DNA of 64,000 nt from Microvirgula aerodenitrificans DSM 15089 (GTDB lineage Bacteria > Pseudomonadota > Gammaproteobacteria > Burkholderiales > Aquaspirillaceae): assembly GCF_000620105.1 (NCBI RefSeq), contig NZ_JHVK01000002.1, forward strand, positions 310,001 through 374,000, written 5' to 3'. Position 1 is the first letter of the stretch. Each line of letters starts with the position of its first letter. Both the position numbers and the translations under genes were made by a program. The notes under the pieces are model-generated. The model was not told where the DNA came from. It searched no databases and was given only the letters and a program-made list of their open reading frames with translations. Positions 19,477-33,263 of this stretch are shown piece by piece.

Positions 19477-20571
19477 ATGCACGGCGCACACCCTATTTTG
19501 AAACGAATTGCATTGATTATCGGCAGTGTCACGCTGCTGGCAGCCTGCTCGTCGATGACGCAGCCCGCCGCACCGGTCGTCCAGTACGGCGGCCGCGCGG
19601 CGACCACCAGCGCGCCGGCCCCGGACACCGGCGCCAGCAGCTCGGATGTCTACGCGGTCAAGCCGGCCGAGCGCATTGCACCGATCGGCGGCAGCCGCAC
19701 GTCGACAATCTCCGCCCCGGCAGCGAACGCCTCCGACGCGCCGGAGTCCTATACGGTCAAGCCCGGTGACAACCTGTTCCGGATTGCATTGAACAATGGC
19801 CTCGGCTACCGCGAGCTGGCCGAACTGAACGGCATTGGCAATCCGGCCGACATCAAGGTCGGCCAGGTACTGAAATTGCGTGCCTCCGAACAGGAGGCCA
19901 GCCCGACCCCGCACACGCAGGCAGCAACGGCAGCGGCCGAGGTGCCGGCAGAGACCGCCAGCGCGTCGTCAGCCCCCATCAGCAGCGGCAATGGCGAGTC
20001 CAGGCAGTACCCGAAGGCGATCAAGCTGCCGTATGGCGACAATGCCGCCACCCGGCTGGCACAGTTGAGTGAAGGCCAGAACGGCAATGGCACGGCGGCT
20101 GTCGCCAGTGCGCCGGCCAGAACGGCGCCGGAAGAACACAAGGCGGCGGCCGACAAGCCGGCAGCCACGACGCCCGCCCCGGCAGCGGCAGCAGGCGATG
20201 AACAGGTGGCCGGCGGCTGGCTGTGGCCGACCGATGGCAAGATCGCTGGCCGCTACAACGCGACCAGCAAGGGACTGGATATTACCGGCAAGAGCGGACA
20301 GACCATCGTCGCGGCGGCCGACGGCAAGGTTGTCTACAGCGGCAGCGGACTGCGCGGCTATGGCAAGCTCGTCATCATCAAGCACAACAAGACCTTCCTC
20401 TCCGCCTACGCGCACAACAGCGCGCTGTCGGTGAAGGAAGGCCAAGCCGTGAAGAAAGGGCAGAAGATCGCCGAAATGGGGAATACGGACGCCGACCAGG
20501 TGAAGCTCCACTTCGAGATTCGCCGCTACGGCAAGCCCGTAGACCCCGAAAACTATCTGGCCAAACGCTAG
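19477..20571 (+). CDS. nlpD: NlpD-type lipoprotein with LysM and degenerate LytM domain
   Basis: A 364-aa outer-membrane lipoprotein that binds peptidoglycan and, in relatives, activates amidases at division. The signal peptide ends in the lipobox LLAAC (Cys at about residue 24). A LysM repeat (SYTVKPGDNLFRIALNNG, about 88-132) is followed by an Ala/Pro-rich linker (about 135-245) and a C-terminal M23/LytM domain. The zinc ligands are degenerate: the usual H-x3-D position reads KGLDITG, and only one His remains in KLHFEIR. It is therefore an activator rather than a peptidase, as known for NlpD. The rpoS promoter often lies inside nlpD. Confidence 0.95.
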   Translation: MHGAHPILKRIALIIGSVTLLAACSSMTQPAAPVVQYGGRAATTSAPAPDTGASSSDVYAVKPAERIAPIGGSRTSTISAPAANASDAPESYTVKPGDNLFRIALNNGLGYRELAELNGIGNPADIKVGQVLKLRASEQEASPTPHTQAATAAAEVPAETASASSAPISSGNGESRQYPKAIKLPYGDNAATRLAQLSEGQNGNGTAAVASAPARTAPEEHKAAADKPAATTPAPAAAAGDEQVAGGWLWPTDGKIAGRYNATSKGLDITGKSGQTIVAAADGKVVYSGSGLRGYGKLVIIKHNKTFLSAYAHNSALSVKEGQAVKKGQKIAEMGNTDADQVKLHFEIRRYGKPVDPENYLAKR

Positions 20572-20622
20572 TAGCTGGAGACTGACCGACTCCGGACTGC
20601 GTGGCCAAATGAGGGGAAACGC

Positions 20623-21564
20623 ATGGACAGCAACGAAACCGACCGCCTGGAAGAAAACCTGGACGACATCGCGGAAGCACAAGAAGAAGCCAGCGATGCG
20701 GACGAAGAAGAAGCCAGTACCCCCGCCTACGAGGAGATCGCCGATGTCACGCAGATCTACCTCAACGACATCGGCAATAACGCGTTACTGACGCCGGATC
20801 AGGAGCGTGCGCTTGCCCGCCGCGTGGTACAGGGCGACTTCGAGGCGCGACAGCGCATGATCGAGCACAACCTGCGCCTGGTGGTGAATATCGCCAAGCA
20901 TTACATCAACCGCGGCATGGCCCTGCTCGATCTGATCGAGGAAGGCAATATCGGTTTGATGCATGCGCTGGAGAAATTCGACCCCGAGCGGGGCTTCCGC
21001 TTCTCGACCTATGCGACGTGGTGGATTCGCCAGTCGATCGAGCGCGCGATCATGAACCAGTCGCGAACCATTCGCCTGCCGGTCCATGTGATCAAGGAGC
21101 TCAACGTCTACCTGCGTGCCTCGCGCCATCTGGAGAGCCAGATCGGCCGCGAGCCGACCGTGGAAGAAATTGCCCACATGGTCGGCAAGTCGCCGGACGA
21201 GGTGCGCCGGGTGATGAGCCTGAACGAGCGCATGGCATCACTGGATGCGCCGCTGGACATCGACCCGATGCTGACCATCGGCGAGTCGATTCCGGACGAG
21301 CAGCACGAAGAGCCTGACGTCCAGCTGCACAGCAATCAGGTCACCCGCTACGTGCGGGCATGGCTGAAGCAGCTGACCGACAAGCAGCGCATGGTCATCG
21401 AGCGCCGCTACGGGCTGAACGGCTACGAGATCTGCACGCTGGAGGAACTGGCCGAAAGCCTGAACCTGACCCGGGAACGGGTGCGCCAGATCCAGATCGA
21501 AGGGCTGGAAAGCCTGCGCCGCATCCTGCGGCGCAAGGGCGTGACCAAGGACATGCTGTTCTGA
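20623..21564 (+). CDS. rpoS: RNA polymerase sigma factor RpoS
   Basis: This 313-aa general stress and stationary-phase sigma factor has an acidic N-terminal tail (about 1-45) and region 1.2/2 ([35 protein letters not shown] for the -10 element). Regions 3 and 4 follow, with [20 protein letters not shown] as the -35 helix. GAGGGG precedes the ATG at 51 bases after nlpD. The gene order is the same as in enteric bacteria and pseudomonads. Confidence 0.98.
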   Translation: MDSNETDRLEENLDDIAEAQEEASDADEEEASTPAYEEIADVTQIYLNDIGNNALLTPDQERALARRVVQGDFEARQRMIEHNLRLVVNIAKHYINRGMALLDLIEEGNIGLMHALEKFDPERGFRFSTYATWWIRQSIERAIMNQSRTIRLPVHVIKELNVYLRASRHLESQIGREPTVEEIAHMVGKSPDEVRRVMSLNERMASLDAPLDIDPMLTIGESIPDEQHEEPDVQLHSNQVTRYVRAWLKQLTDKQRMVIERRYGLNGYEICTLEELAESLNLTRERVRQIQIEGLESLRRILRRKGVTKDMLF

Positions 21565-21580
21565 TTGCGTCCACGTACGT

Positions 21581-22774
<1,194 letters not shown>

Positions 22775-22814
22775 ATCCGGTTCGCATGGCAACGAAAGTA
22801 TACGCCCGGGGACC

Positions 22815-24167
22815 TTAAGCGGCGCTGTGGGCGGCGGTTTCGATGGCGTTCGCGATCTCGCGCGCCCAGCGGGCGGCCAGCTCGGCATCATCGGCCTCGA
22901 CCATCACCCGGACGACCGGTTCGGTGCCGCTCGGCCGCAGCACGACCCGGCCGCGTCCGGCCAGCGCCTGTTCGGCTGCCGCCATCGGCGCCACGGTCGC
23001 CGGCTTCCAGTCGGTCCCCTTCTGCACCCGGACATTGATCATGGTCTGCGGGAACGGCTGCCAGTCACGGCAGATGGTCTCCAGCGACGCATCCAGCGTT
23101 TTCATCGCGGCGAACACCTGCAGCGCCGACACGATGCCGTCGCCGGTCGAGTGTTTGTCCAGGCACAGGATATGCCCGCTGGCTTCGCCGCCGAGCAGCC
23201 AGCCGCGCGCCTTCAGCATTTCCAGCACATAGCGGTCACCGACCCTGGAGCGGGCGAACTCGATGCCGCGGTTCTGCAGCGCCAGTTCCATGCCGAGGTT
23301 GGTCATCACCGTGCCGACCACGCCGCTGCCCTGCAGTTCGCCGCGCTGCATCCGCGCCCGTGCGATCACGTAGATCAGCTGGTCGCCGTCATACACGCGG
23401 CCGGCATTGTCGACCATGATCAGCCGGTCGCCGTCACCGTCCAGCGCCACGCCGATATCGGCGTCGTGCTGCAGCACGGCGGCCTGCAGATGGCGCGGGT
23501 GGGTCGCACCGCAGCCGTCGTTGATATTGAAGCCGTTCGGGGCGGCGCCGGTGGCGATGACCTGGGCGCCGAGTTCGTGGAATACCGACGGCGCGATGTG
23601 ATAGGTCGCGCCGTGCGCGCAGTCAACCACGATGCGCAGCCCGCGCAGGTCGAACTCGTTAGGGAACGTGCTCTTGCAGAATTCGATATAGCGGTCGGCA
23701 GCCGTGTCGATGCGCTTGGCGCGGCCCAGTTCCCGCGACGGTTTGGTGTCCATCGGTGCATCGATCAGCGCTTCGATTTCGGCTTCCAGCGCATCGTCGA
23801 GCTTGTTGCCACCAGCGGCGAAGAACTTGATGCCGTTGTCCGAATACGGGTTGTGCGATGCCGAGATCACCACGCCGGCATCCAGGCGCAAGGCCCGGGT
23901 CAGGTAGGCGATGCCCGGCGTCGGCAGCGGGCCGGTCAGCCGGACATTGACCCCGGCCGCCGTAAACCCAGCCTGCAGTGCGGCTTCGAGCATATAGCCG
24001 GAGACCCGCGTGTCCTTGCCGATCAGCACGGTCGGATGCGGGCTGTCGGCCTTGACCAGTACCCGCCCGGCCGCATAGCCGAGCTTGAGTACGAAATCGG
24101 GGCTGATCGGGTGCTTGCCGACTTCGCCGCGAACACCATCGGTACCGAAATACTTGCGTTGCGCCAT
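22815..24167 (-). CDS. glmM: Phosphoglucosamine mutase
   Basis: This 450-aa enzyme converts glucosamine-6-phosphate to glucosamine-1-phosphate for cell-wall UDP-GlcNAc. The phosphoserine is Ser104 in [17 protein letters not shown]; the Mg loop [10 protein letters not shown] and the phosphate-binding [14 protein letters not shown] are present. It follows folP by 56 bases in the conserved rlmE-ftsH-folP-glmM cluster. Confidence 0.98.
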   Translation of the reverse strand: MAQRKYFGTDGVRGEVGKHPISPDFVLKLGYAAGRVLVKADSPHPTVLIGKDTRVSGYMLEAALQAGFTAAGVNVRLTGPLPTPGIAYLTRALRLDAGVVISASHNPYSDNGIKFFAAGGNKLDDALEAEIEALIDAPMDTKPSRELGRAKRIDTAADRYIEFCKSTFPNEFDLRGLRIVVDCAHGATYHIAPSVFHELGAQVIATGAAPNGFNINDGCGATHPRHLQAAVLQHDADIGVALDGDGDRLIMVDNAGRVYDGDQLIYVIARARMQRGELQGSGVVGTVMTNLGMELALQNRGIEFARSRVGDRYVLEMLKARGWLLGGEASGHILCLDKHSTGDGIVSALQVFAAMKTLDASLETICRDWQPFPQTMINVRVQKGTDWKPATVAPMAAAEQALAGRGRVVLRPSGTEPVVRVMVEADDAELAARWAREIANAIETAAHSAA

Positions 24168-24223
24168 GAGTTTCTCCGGATGCGGGCTGGCCGCACGGGG
24201 GGTAAGGGGAAGAAGGAAACGAC

Positions 24224-25057
24224 CTAGCTGGCGGCCCGGGTCGCGCGCCAGACCGCCAGTGCTTCGCAGGTTTCACGCACGTCGTGCACGCGCAGAATGG
24301 CCGCGCCGCGCCCGGCGGCGATCAGCGCCCCGGCCACGCTGGCGCTGACCCGTGCCGCGGGCTCGGCAATGCCGGTGACCGCACCGAGCATGGTCTTGCG
24401 CGACAGCCCGGCCAGAACCGGCGCGATGGTCGCAAAGCGGTCCAGATGTGCCAGCAGCGCATAGTTGTGGTCGACGGTCTTGCCGAAACCGAAGCCCGGG
24501 TCGACCAGCAGCCGCTCGCGGCCGATGCCGGCAGCGATGCAGACGGCGACCCGTTCAGTCAGGTAGGCCTGCACTTCGTCGACCACGTCGCGCTGATAGG
24601 ACGGATCGTGCTGCATGTTCTGCGGCTCGCCCTGCTTGTGCATCAGGCACACCGCGGCGTCGCTGCCGGCCAGCAGCGCCACGGCGCCGTCGTCCTCCAG
24701 CGCCGCCACGTCGTTGATCAGATCGACACCGATCGCGAGTCCGGCCTGCATCACTACCGTGTGCCGCGTATCCAGCGACAGCGGTACGCCGATGTCGCGC
24801 AGCCGTTCCAGCAGCGGCAGCACCCGGTCCATTTCCTGCTGGACCGTTACCGGCGCCGCATCCGGCCGGGTCGATTCGCCCCCGATGTCGAGGATGTCGG
24901 CGCCGTCGCGCACCAGCTTCAGTGCATGGTCAAGCGCCTGGTCCGGAAGCGCATGGCGACCGCCGTCGGAAAAGGAATCCGGTGTGACATTGACGATGCC
25001 CATCACCAGCGGACGTTCGAGCGACAGCGTGAAGCGGCCGCAGTGCAGAGTATTCAT
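24224..25057 (-). CDS. folP: Dihydropteroate synthase
   Basis: A 277-aa TIM-barrel enzyme of folate synthesis joining pABA to the pterin pyrophosphate; target of sulfonamides. [28 protein letters not shown] and the C-terminal RVHDVRE are diagnostic. A terminator-like hairpin lies between it and ftsH, so it may have its own promoter or depend on read-through. Confidence 0.97.
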   Translation of the reverse strand: MNTLHCGRFTLSLERPLVMGIVNVTPDSFSDGGRHALPDQALDHALKLVRDGADILDIGGESTRPDAAPVTVQQEMDRVLPLLERLRDIGVPLSLDTRHTVVMQAGLAIGVDLINDVAALEDDGAVALLAGSDAAVCLMHKQGEPQNMQHDPSYQRDVVDEVQAYLTERVAVCIAAGIGRERLLVDPGFGFGKTVDHNYALLAHLDRFATIAPVLAGLSRKTMLGAVTGIAEPAARVSASVAGALIAAGRGAAILRVHDVRETCEALAVWRATRAAS

Positions 25058-25080
25058 AGGCAGTAGGGGAAGGCTAAATG

Positions 25081-25107
25081 AAAACGCGACAGCCAGGCTG
25101 TCGCGTC
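25081..25107 (-). terminator. Terminator-like hairpin between ftsH and folP
   Basis: Perfect 11-base stem ACGCGACAGCC/GGCTGTCGCGT with a 1-2 base loop, followed on the minus strand by TTTTC. It is placed inside a normally continuous operon. Confidence 0.7.
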
Positions 25108-25157
25108 ATTATCCACTGAATTTCGTACCCGGTCTCAAACCGGGCAGCCCGTCAGGA

Positions 25158-27065
<1,908 letters not shown>

Positions 27066-27147
27066 GTGAAGGCTCCTTTACGCCACTGGGCGCACGCCAG
27101 CTTTCAAAGCAAAGATGATTCGATTGTAATCATGAGCTAGTGGCCTG

Positions 27148-27765
27148 TCAGCGCAAACCCTTGCCCAATAGGTATATTTCTGTCGATCGGTCCCGCGACG
27201 CTTTTGGCTTGCGGGACACAACCTGGGTAAAGCTGCTTCTCATTTCTGCCAGGTAAGCATTGAATTCGCTGCCCTGGAAGACTTTGACGAGGAAATGACC
27301 ATCCGGTTTCAGATGCTGCCGGGCAAATTCCAGCGCCAGTTCGCACAGATACGCGGAGCGGGCCTGGTCGGTCGCACTCATCCCCGTGATGTTGGGGGCG
27401 ATATCCGAAATCACAAGATCAAGCGGACGTCCGTCCAGCAACGCTTCGAAGCGTGCCAGCACCTCGTCCTCGCGAAAGTCGCCCTGGATGAAGTCTACGC
27501 CAGGAATCGCCGCCATTTCGAGGATATCCAGCGCAAAGATCCGTCCGTGATCGCCGACGATGCGGGCGGCCACCTGGGACCAGCTTCCCGGCGCGCTGCC
27601 GAGGTCGGCCACGGTCATCCCCTGCCTGAGCAGCTTGTCCTTTTCATTGATCTCCAGCAGCTTGTAGGCGGCACGCGAACGGTAGCCATCCTTCTGGGCC
27701 TGATGGACCCAGTGATCGTTGACATGCTCGTGTAGCCAGGCCGCACTGGTCTTGGATCGGGCCAT
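27148..27765 (-). CDS. rlmE: 23S rRNA 2'-O-ribose U2552 methyltransferase RlmE
   Basis: A 205-aa heat-shock methyltransferase needed for 50S assembly. The SAM motif [15 protein letters not shown], the catalytic segments [12 protein letters not shown] and [12 protein letters not shown], and the N-terminal [15 protein letters not shown] are all present. It is divergent from yhbY with only 38 bases between starts. Confidence 0.97.
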   Translation of the reverse strand: MARSKTSAAWLHEHVNDHWVHQAQKDGYRSRAAYKLLEINEKDKLLRQGMTVADLGSAPGSWSQVAARIVGDHGRIFALDILEMAAIPGVDFIQGDFREDEVLARFEALLDGRPLDLVISDIAPNITGMSATDQARSAYLCELALEFARQHLKPDGHFLVKVFQGSEFNAYLAEMRSSFTQVVSRKPKASRDRSTEIYLLGKGLR

Positions 27766-27803
27766 ACCGTAAAATCACCTTTTGAAACCGCAATTTGCAG
27801 AAT

Positions 27804-28124
27804 ATGAAAATCGAACTGACGCCGGAACAACGCCAGCATCTCAAGGGTCTGGCCCACAACCTGAACCCGGTCGTGATGATCGGCAACAACGGGTTGACCG
27901 ACGCCGTGGTCCGCGAGATCGCCATCAACCTCGACGCGCACGAGCTGATCAAGATCCGCGTACTCGGCGATGAGCGCGAAGCCCGTCTCGCCATTTACGA
28001 ACAGATCTGTGACGATCTCGATGCCGCGCCGGTCCAGGTCATCGGCAAGCTGCTGGTGGTCTACCGTCCGTCGGACAAACAGCGCATCGTGCTGCCGGCG
28101 GCAAAAAAGCCCCGCGGCCGCTGA
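27804..28124 (+). CDS. yhbY: YhbY-family CRM-domain RNA-binding protein
   Basis: A 106-aa single CRM (KH-like) domain that associates with pre-50S ribosomes. LTPEQRQHLKGLAHNLNPVVMIG and the GxxG-like segment HELIKIRVLGDEREAR are typical. The ATG at 27804 was chosen over an upstream TTG; no clear ribosome binding site precedes it. It is followed by a good terminator. Confidence 0.93.
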   Translation: MKIELTPEQRQHLKGLAHNLNPVVMIGNNGLTDAVVREIAINLDAHELIKIRVLGDEREARLAIYEQICDDLDAAPVQVIGKLLVVYRPSDKQRIVLPAAKKPRGR

Positions 28125-28156
28125 CTGCCGTCCGGCCTGAGCCATGCCGCAATCCG

Positions 28157-28190
28157 AAGGCGCAGCCTAACCGCTGCGCCTTTTATTTTG
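28157..28190 (+). terminator. Terminator after yhbY
   Basis: Stem AAGGCGCAGC/GCTGCGCCTT (28157-28166 with 28173-28182) followed by TTTTATTTTG. Confidence 0.88.
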
Positions 28191-28217
28191 CTTAGATTTG
28201 CTTAGAAACGGGACAGC

Positions 28218-28664
28218 TCAGCCGTGCCGGGTCACAAAAAGCAGCCCCATCAGGCTCTGCACCAGCAGCAGCAGGCTGGAAATCGCCTGCCAGGTGCCAA
28301 AGCCGCCGCCGAACATGCCGGTCGCGGCACTGGCCGCGCTGGCCTTGACTCCGACCAGGATCGGCGCAATGGCGAAATGGTTGACCAGCGTGCAGGCAAG
28401 CATGCCGACAATCAGCCAGAAGCCGCCGTCACGCATGCCGGCCAGCCCCTGCCGCCACAGCCAGTCGATCAGCAGCACCAGGCCGCAGACCAGGCCGATC
28501 CAGCCCATCACCCCCAGCACATGCCAGGTGATCGCTCCGGCCGCTCCGCGCTCCAGGCGCGTGAACAGCACCGGCGCCACGATCAGGCCAATGGCCCAGA
28601 TGCCGCCGATCCACAGGGTCTGCGCCACGCGGCGCAGCCAGTCCAGTGTTCCATCCATCGCCAT
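28218..28664 (-). CDS. DUF4149 integral membrane protein
   Basis: A 148-aa protein with four hydrophobic helices (about residues 10-32, 45-65, 78-105 and 120-142), matching the DUF4149 family of unknown function common next to greA in betaproteobacteria. The N-terminal start could be residue 1 or 3. It follows greA by 28 bases on the same strand, so it is probably co-transcribed. No catalytic motif is visible. Confidence 0.8.
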   Translation of the reverse strand: MAMDGTLDWLRRVAQTLWIGGIWAIGLIVAPVLFTRLERGAAGAITWHVLGVMGWIGLVCGLVLLIDWLWRQGLAGMRDGGFWLIVGMLACTLVNHFAIAPILVGVKASAASAATGMFGGGFGTWQAISSLLLLVQSLMGLLFVTRHG

Positions 28665-28692
28665 CCCTCCGCTTGCGGCCAGGATCAGGACG

Positions 28693-29169
28693 TCAGAGGT
28701 ATTTGACGTCGAGCACTTCGTATTCGCGGATGCCGCCCGGCGCGACCACTTCGGCCACGTCGCCGGCTTCCTTGCCGATCAGGGCACGCGAGATCGGCGA
28801 ATTCACCGAGACCTTGCCCAGTTTGATGTCGGCTTCGTCGTCGCCGACGATCTGGTAGGTGACCTGGTCATCGCTTTCCAGGTCGACCAGCTGCACGGTG
28901 GCGCCGAACACGATGCGGCCATCGGCATCGAGCTGCGCCGGGTCGATGACCTGCGCGTTGGACAGCTTGCTTTCCAGATCGGCGATCCGGCCCTCGATAA
29001 AGCCCTGGCGTTCCTTGGCGGCGTCGTATTCGGCGTTTTCCGACAGGTCGCCGTGGCTGCGCGCCTCGGCGATGGCGGCGATCACTTCCGGACGGGCCAC
29101 GGACTTCAGGTTCTGCAGTTCGTTCCGGAGCTGCTCGGCGCCAAACTTGGTCAACGGCACTTTGATCAT
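28693..29169 (-). CDS. greA: Transcription elongation factor GreA
   Basis: A 158-aa factor that rescues backtracked RNA polymerase by stimulating cleavage of the RNA 3' end. The acidic tip of the coiled coil is present ([15 protein letters not shown]), followed by the C-terminal FKBP-like domain. The start at 29169 (MIKVPLT) is nine bases after AAGGAGG; an ATG nine bases upstream touches that site and is unlikely. Confidence 0.97.
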   Translation of the reverse strand: MIKVPLTKFGAEQLRNELQNLKSVARPEVIAAIAEARSHGDLSENAEYDAAKERQGFIEGRIADLESKLSNAQVIDPAQLDADGRIVFGATVQLVDLESDDQVTYQIVGDDEADIKLGKVSVNSPISRALIGKEAGDVAEVVAPGGIREYEVLDVKYL

Positions 29170-29231
29170 TTCACTCATCCTCCTTCTCGTCCGTCCGGCA
29201 CCCGCGGTGCGACGGTCGCGACATAAAATGC

Positions 29232-29258
29232 AAGCCGCCGTCACGGGGACGGCGGCTT
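29232..29258 (-). terminator. Hairpin after carB
   Basis: Stem AAGCCGCCGT/ACGGCGGCTT (29232-29241 with 29249-29258) downstream of the carB stop. The U-run is weak. Confidence 0.65.
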
Positions 29259-29345
29259 CTCTCGATTCAATCGGTTGCCGACGATTCTAGCGGCAAACGC
29301 CGGTCAATCCAAGCGTTTGCCAACGTCATCGTCATTGCGGCCGAT

Positions 29346-32300
29346 TCAGCCCTTCAACTGGGTGTGCAGATCCTGCAGCGGATAGACGTCCAGCGCCTGG
29401 CTCTCGCTGAGGCCATGCGCCACGGCGCGCGCACCGGCCAGCGTGGTATAGAACGGCACCCGGCCCTGCAGGGCACTGGAACGGATCGACTGGCTGTCGA
29501 TGATGGACTGGCGCTTTTCTTCCACGGTGTTGATCACCATGGCGATTTCACCATTCTTGATCATGTCGACCACGTGCGGACGACCCTCGGTCACCTTGTT
29601 GACCCGCTGCACACCCATGCCGGCGTCGGCCAGCACCCTGGCCGTGCCGCGCGTCGCGCACAGGCCGAAGCCGGCCCGCTGCAGTTCGCGCGCCACGTCG
29701 ACGATGCCGTGCTTGTCGCCGTTGCGGACCGAGATGAACACCTTGCCCGATGTCGGCAGGCGGTCGCCGGCCCCCATCTGCGCCTTGACGAAGGCTTCGG
29801 CAAAGTTGCGGCCGACCCCCATCACTTCACCGGTGGACTTCATTTCCGGCCCGAGGATGGTGTCGACGCCCGGGAACTTGATGAACGGGAACACCGCCTC
29901 CTTGACCGCGGTGTACGGCGGCACCACTTCGCCGGTGATGCCCTGCTCGGCCAGCGTGATGCCGGCCATGCAGCGCGCGGCCACCTTGGCCAGATCCCGG
30001 CCGGTCACCTTGGACACGAACGGCACGGTCCGCGAGGCGCGCGGGTTCACTTCCAGCACGAAGATGGTATCGCCCTGGATCGCGAACTGCACGTTCATCA
30101 GCCCGACCACGTTCAGCGCCCTGGCCATGGCCACGGTCTGGCGGCGGATCTCGTCCTGCAGCGCCGGGAACAGGCTGTACGGCGGCAGCGAGCACGCCGA
30201 GTCGCCGGAGTGCACCCCGGCCTGCTCGATGTGCTGCATGATGCCGCCGATCACCACGTCCTTGCCGTCGCCGATCGCGTCCACGTCGACTTCGATCGCG
30301 TCGTTCAGGAAGCGGTCGAGCAGCACCGGGCTGTCGTTCGATACCTTGACTGCTTCACGCATGTAGCGTTCGAGGTCGGCCTGTTCGTGGACGATTTCCA
30401 TCGCCCGGCCGCCCAGCACGTAGCTCGGGCGCACCACCAGCGGATAGCCGATCTCGGCCGCCAGCCGCAGCGCGTCCTGCGGATTGCGCGCAGTGCGGTT
30501 GGCCGGCTGCTTCAGACCGAGGTCCTGCAACAGTTTCTGGAAGCGCTCGCGGTCTTCGGCGGCGTCGATCATGTCCGGCGAGGTGCCGATGATCGGTACG
30601 CCGTTGGCTTCCAGCGCGCGCGCCAGCTTCAGCGGCGTCTGGCCACCGTACTGGACGATCACGCCCCACGGCTGCTCGACATTGACCACTTCCAGCACGT
30701 CCTCGAGCGTCAGCGGCTCGAAGTACAGCCGGTCCGACGTATCGTAGTCGGTGGACACCGTTTCCGGGTTGCAGTTGACCATGATGGTCTCGAAGCCGGA
30801 TTCGCGCAGGCTCAGCGCCGCATGCACGCAGCAGTAATCGAACTCGATGCCCTGGCCGATACGGTTCGGGCCGCCGCCGAGCACCATCACCTTGCGCCGC
30901 GACGTCGGCCGCGCTTCGCACTCTTCCTCGTAGCTCGAGTACATGTAGGCGGTGCTGGTGGCGAACTCGGCCGCGCAGGTGTCGACCCGCTTGTAGACCG
31001 GACGGACGCCCAGCGCCCAGCGGTGCTGGCGCACCACGCTCTGGTCGACGCCGAACAGCGCAGCCAGGCGGCGGTCGGAGAAGCCCTTGCGCTTCAGCGC
31101 GCGCATTGCGCCGGCATCCAGCGTGCCGAGCGTGCGGCCGGCCAGTTGCTGTTCATCGCGGATCAGATCCTCGATCTGCACCAGGAACCACGGATCGATG
31201 CGGCTGATGCCGTACACCTCGTCGACCGACAGGCCGGCACGGAAGGCATCCGCGACGTACAGCAGCCGGTTCGGGCCCGGCGCGCCCATTTCGGCACGGA
31301 TGGTGTCCAGGTCAGTGGTCTGCGGGTCGAAGCCGGCCAGGCCGGTTTCCAGGCCGCGCAGCGCCTTGTGCAGTGATTCCTGGATCGAACGGCCGATGGC
31401 CATCACTTCGCCGACCGACTTCATCTGCGTGGTCAGGCGGTCGTTCGCCATCGGGAACTTCTCGAAGGCGAAACGCGGAATCTTGGTGACCACGTAGTCG
31501 ATGGACGGTTCGAACGAGGCCGGGGTCGCGCCACCGGTGATGTCGTTTTTCAGCTCGTCCAGCGTGTAGCCGACCGCCAGTTTGGCCGCCACCTTGGCGA
31601 TCGGGAAGCCGGTCGCCTTCGACGCCAGCGCCGACGAGCGGCTGACGCGCGGGTTCATTTCGATCACGATCAGGCGGCCGGTTTCCGGCTCGACGGCAAA
31701 CTGCACGTTGGAACCGCCGGTATCGACGCCGATCTCGCGCAGCACCGCGAGCGACGCGTTGCGCATGATCTGGTATTCCTTGTCGGTCAGCGTCTGCGCC
31801 GGGGCAACGGTAATCGAGTCACCGGTATGCACCCCCATCGGGTCGAGGTTCTCGATCGAGCAGATGATGATGCAGTTGTCGGCGCGGTCGCGCACGACTT
31901 CCATCTCGTATTCTTTCCAGCCGAGCATGGATTCTTCGATCAGCAGCTCGTGGGTCGGGCTGGCCTCGAAGCCGCGCTCGCAGATGGTCAGGAATTCTTC
32001 GCGGTTGTAGGCGATGCCGCCACCGGAGCCGCCCATGGTGAACGACGGGCGGATAATGGTCGGGAAGCCGAGTCCGGCCTGGATTTCCAGCGCTTCGTCC
32101 ATGCTGTGGGCGACGCGGGAGCGCGAGCACTCGAGGCCGATCTTCTGCATCGCCAGCTTGAACTTGTCGCGGTCTTCCGCCTTGTCGATGGCCTCGACCG
32201 AGGCGCCGATCAGTTCGACATTGAACTGTTCCAGCACGCCGTGGCGGGCCAGTTCGAGCGCGCAGTTCAGCGCGGTCTGGCCGCCCATGGTCGGCAGCAC

Positions 32301-32555
32301 GGCGTCAGGACGTTCCTTGTCGATGATCTTGGCCACCATCTGCCAGGTGATCGGCTCGATATAGGTGACGTCGGCCATGTTCGGGTCGGTCATGATCGTG
32401 GCCGGGTTCGAATTGACCAGGATGACCCTGTAGCCTTCTTCGCGCAGTGCCTTGCACGCCTGGGCGCCGGAATAGTCGAATTCGCACGCCTGGCCGATCA
32501 CGATCGGGCCGGCGCCGATGATCAGGATGCTCTTTATGTCGGTACGTTTGGGCAT
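29346..32555 (-). CDS. carB: Carbamoyl-phosphate synthase large subunit
   Basis: A 1069-aa enzyme that makes carbamoyl phosphate from ammonia (supplied by CarA), bicarbonate and two ATP, for arginine and pyrimidine synthesis. Two tandem ATP-grasp halves are visible ([18 protein letters not shown] in the first, [17 protein letters not shown] in the second), separated by the oligomerisation domain. The MGS allosteric domain is C-terminal. The ATG at 32555 starts [19 protein letters not shown] after GGAAG. It is separated from carA by an exporter gene on the same strand. Confidence 0.98.
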   Translation of the reverse strand: MPKRTDIKSILIIGAGPIVIGQACEFDYSGAQACKALREEGYRVILVNSNPATIMTDPNMADVTYIEPITWQMVAKIIDKERPDAVLPTMGGQTALNCALELARHGVLEQFNVELIGASVEAIDKAEDRDKFKLAMQKIGLECSRSRVAHSMDEALEIQAGLGFPTIIRPSFTMGGSGGGIAYNREEFLTICERGFEASPTHELLIEESMLGWKEYEMEVVRDRADNCIIICSIENLDPMGVHTGDSITVAPAQTLTDKEYQIMRNASLAVLREIGVDTGGSNVQFAVEPETGRLIVIEMNPRVSRSSALASKATGFPIAKVAAKLAVGYTLDELKNDITGGATPASFEPSIDYVVTKIPRFAFEKFPMANDRLTTQMKSVGEVMAIGRSIQESLHKALRGLETGLAGFDPQTTDLDTIRAEMGAPGPNRLLYVADAFRAGLSVDEVYGISRIDPWFLVQIEDLIRDEQQLAGRTLGTLDAGAMRALKRKGFSDRRLAALFGVDQSVVRQHRWALGVRPVYKRVDTCAAEFATSTAYMYSSYEEECEARPTSRRKVMVLGGGPNRIGQGIEFDYCCVHAALSLRESGFETIMVNCNPETVSTDYDTSDRLYFEPLTLEDVLEVVNVEQPWGVIVQYGGQTPLKLARALEANGVPIIGTSPDMIDAAEDRERFQKLLQDLGLKQPANRTARNPQDALRLAAEIGYPLVVRPSYVLGGRAMEIVHEQADLERYMREAVKVSNDSPVLLDRFLNDAIEVDVDAIGDGKDVVIGGIMQHIEQAGVHSGDSACSLPPYSLFPALQDEIRRQTVAMARALNVVGLMNVQFAIQGDTIFVLEVNPRASRTVPFVSKVTGRDLAKVAARCMAGITLAEQGITGEVVPPYTAVKEAVFPFIKFPGVDTILGPEMKSTGEVMGVGRNFAEAFVKAQMGAGDRLPTSGKVFISVRNGDKHGIVDVARELQRAGFGLCATRGTARVLADAGMGVQRVNKVTEGRPHVVDMIKNGEIAMVINTVEEKRQSIIDSQSIRSSALQGRVPFYTTLAGARAVAHGLSESQALDVYPLQDLHTQLKG

Positions 32556-32583
32556 GGCTGCTTCCGCTGAATCTGTAGAAATC

Positions 32584-33240
32584 TTAATGGATGCTCGCCG
32601 TGGCGAGCTTGGCACTGAAGCCGAGGAACATGACACCGACACCGCCGACCACGCCGGATGCCAGCCGCTGCCGGCGACGGAACGCGTCCGCCAGCCGGCT
32701 GCCGGCCAGGATCAGCACGGTCAGGTAAGTGAAACTGCATGCCTGCAGGATGGCCGCCAGCGCCAGGAAGGTGACGGCCGGATGCGGATAGGCCGGATCA
32801 ACGAACTGGATGAAGAACGACAGGAAGAACAGGATGGCTTTCGGGTTCAGCAGGCTGATGACCAGCGCCTTGCGGAACGGCTGCCCGCCCTGCACGGCGG
32901 CGGCCGGCGGCGCGATCGGCGCGGCGGGCCTGCCGGCCTGCCGCCAGGCGCGCCACGCGGCGCGCAGCATGTTGCAGCCGAGCCAGGCCAGATAGCCGGC
33001 ACCGACGTATTTCAGCCCCCAGAACAGCACCGGATAGGCTTTCAGCACCGCTGCCATGCCGGTCGCGGCCAGCGTCATCAGCACGGCATCGCCAACGAAC
33101 ACGCCCAGCGCCCCCTGATAGCCGGCGCGAATGCCGCGCGATGCGGCGATCGACAGCACGTACAGTGAGTTGGGGCCTGGCAGCAGCACGATGAAAATCG
33201 TGCCGATCAGGTAGGTGGCGGGATCGGTGATGCCGAACAT
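32584..33240 (-). CDS. LysE/RhtB-family amino-acid exporter, LeuE-like
   Basis: A 218-aa inner-membrane protein with about six helices. The N-terminal [21 protein letters not shown] is the RhtB/LysE signature, and [21 protein letters not shown] is typical of LeuE. It should export a neutral amino acid such as leucine; the substrate is not certain. It lies between carA and carB on the same strand, 23 bases after carA and 28 bases before carB, so it is part of the same transcript. Confidence 0.88.
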   Translation of the reverse strand: MFGITDPATYLIGTIFIVLLPGPNSLYVLSIAASRGIRAGYQGALGVFVGDAVLMTLAATGMAAVLKAYPVLFWGLKYVGAGYLAWLGCNMLRAAWRAWRQAGRPAAPIAPPAAAVQGGQPFRKALVISLLNPKAILFFLSFFIQFVDPAYPHPAVTFLALAAILQACSFTYLTVLILAGSRLADAFRRRQRLASGVVGGVGVMFLGFSAKLATASIH

Positions 33241-33263
33241 GCTGTTGTCTCCCCGGGTCCGTC

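Noticed and set aside
29364-31376. 670-codon plus-strand frame opposite carB
   Set aside because: Antisense to conserved carB; no recognisable domain.
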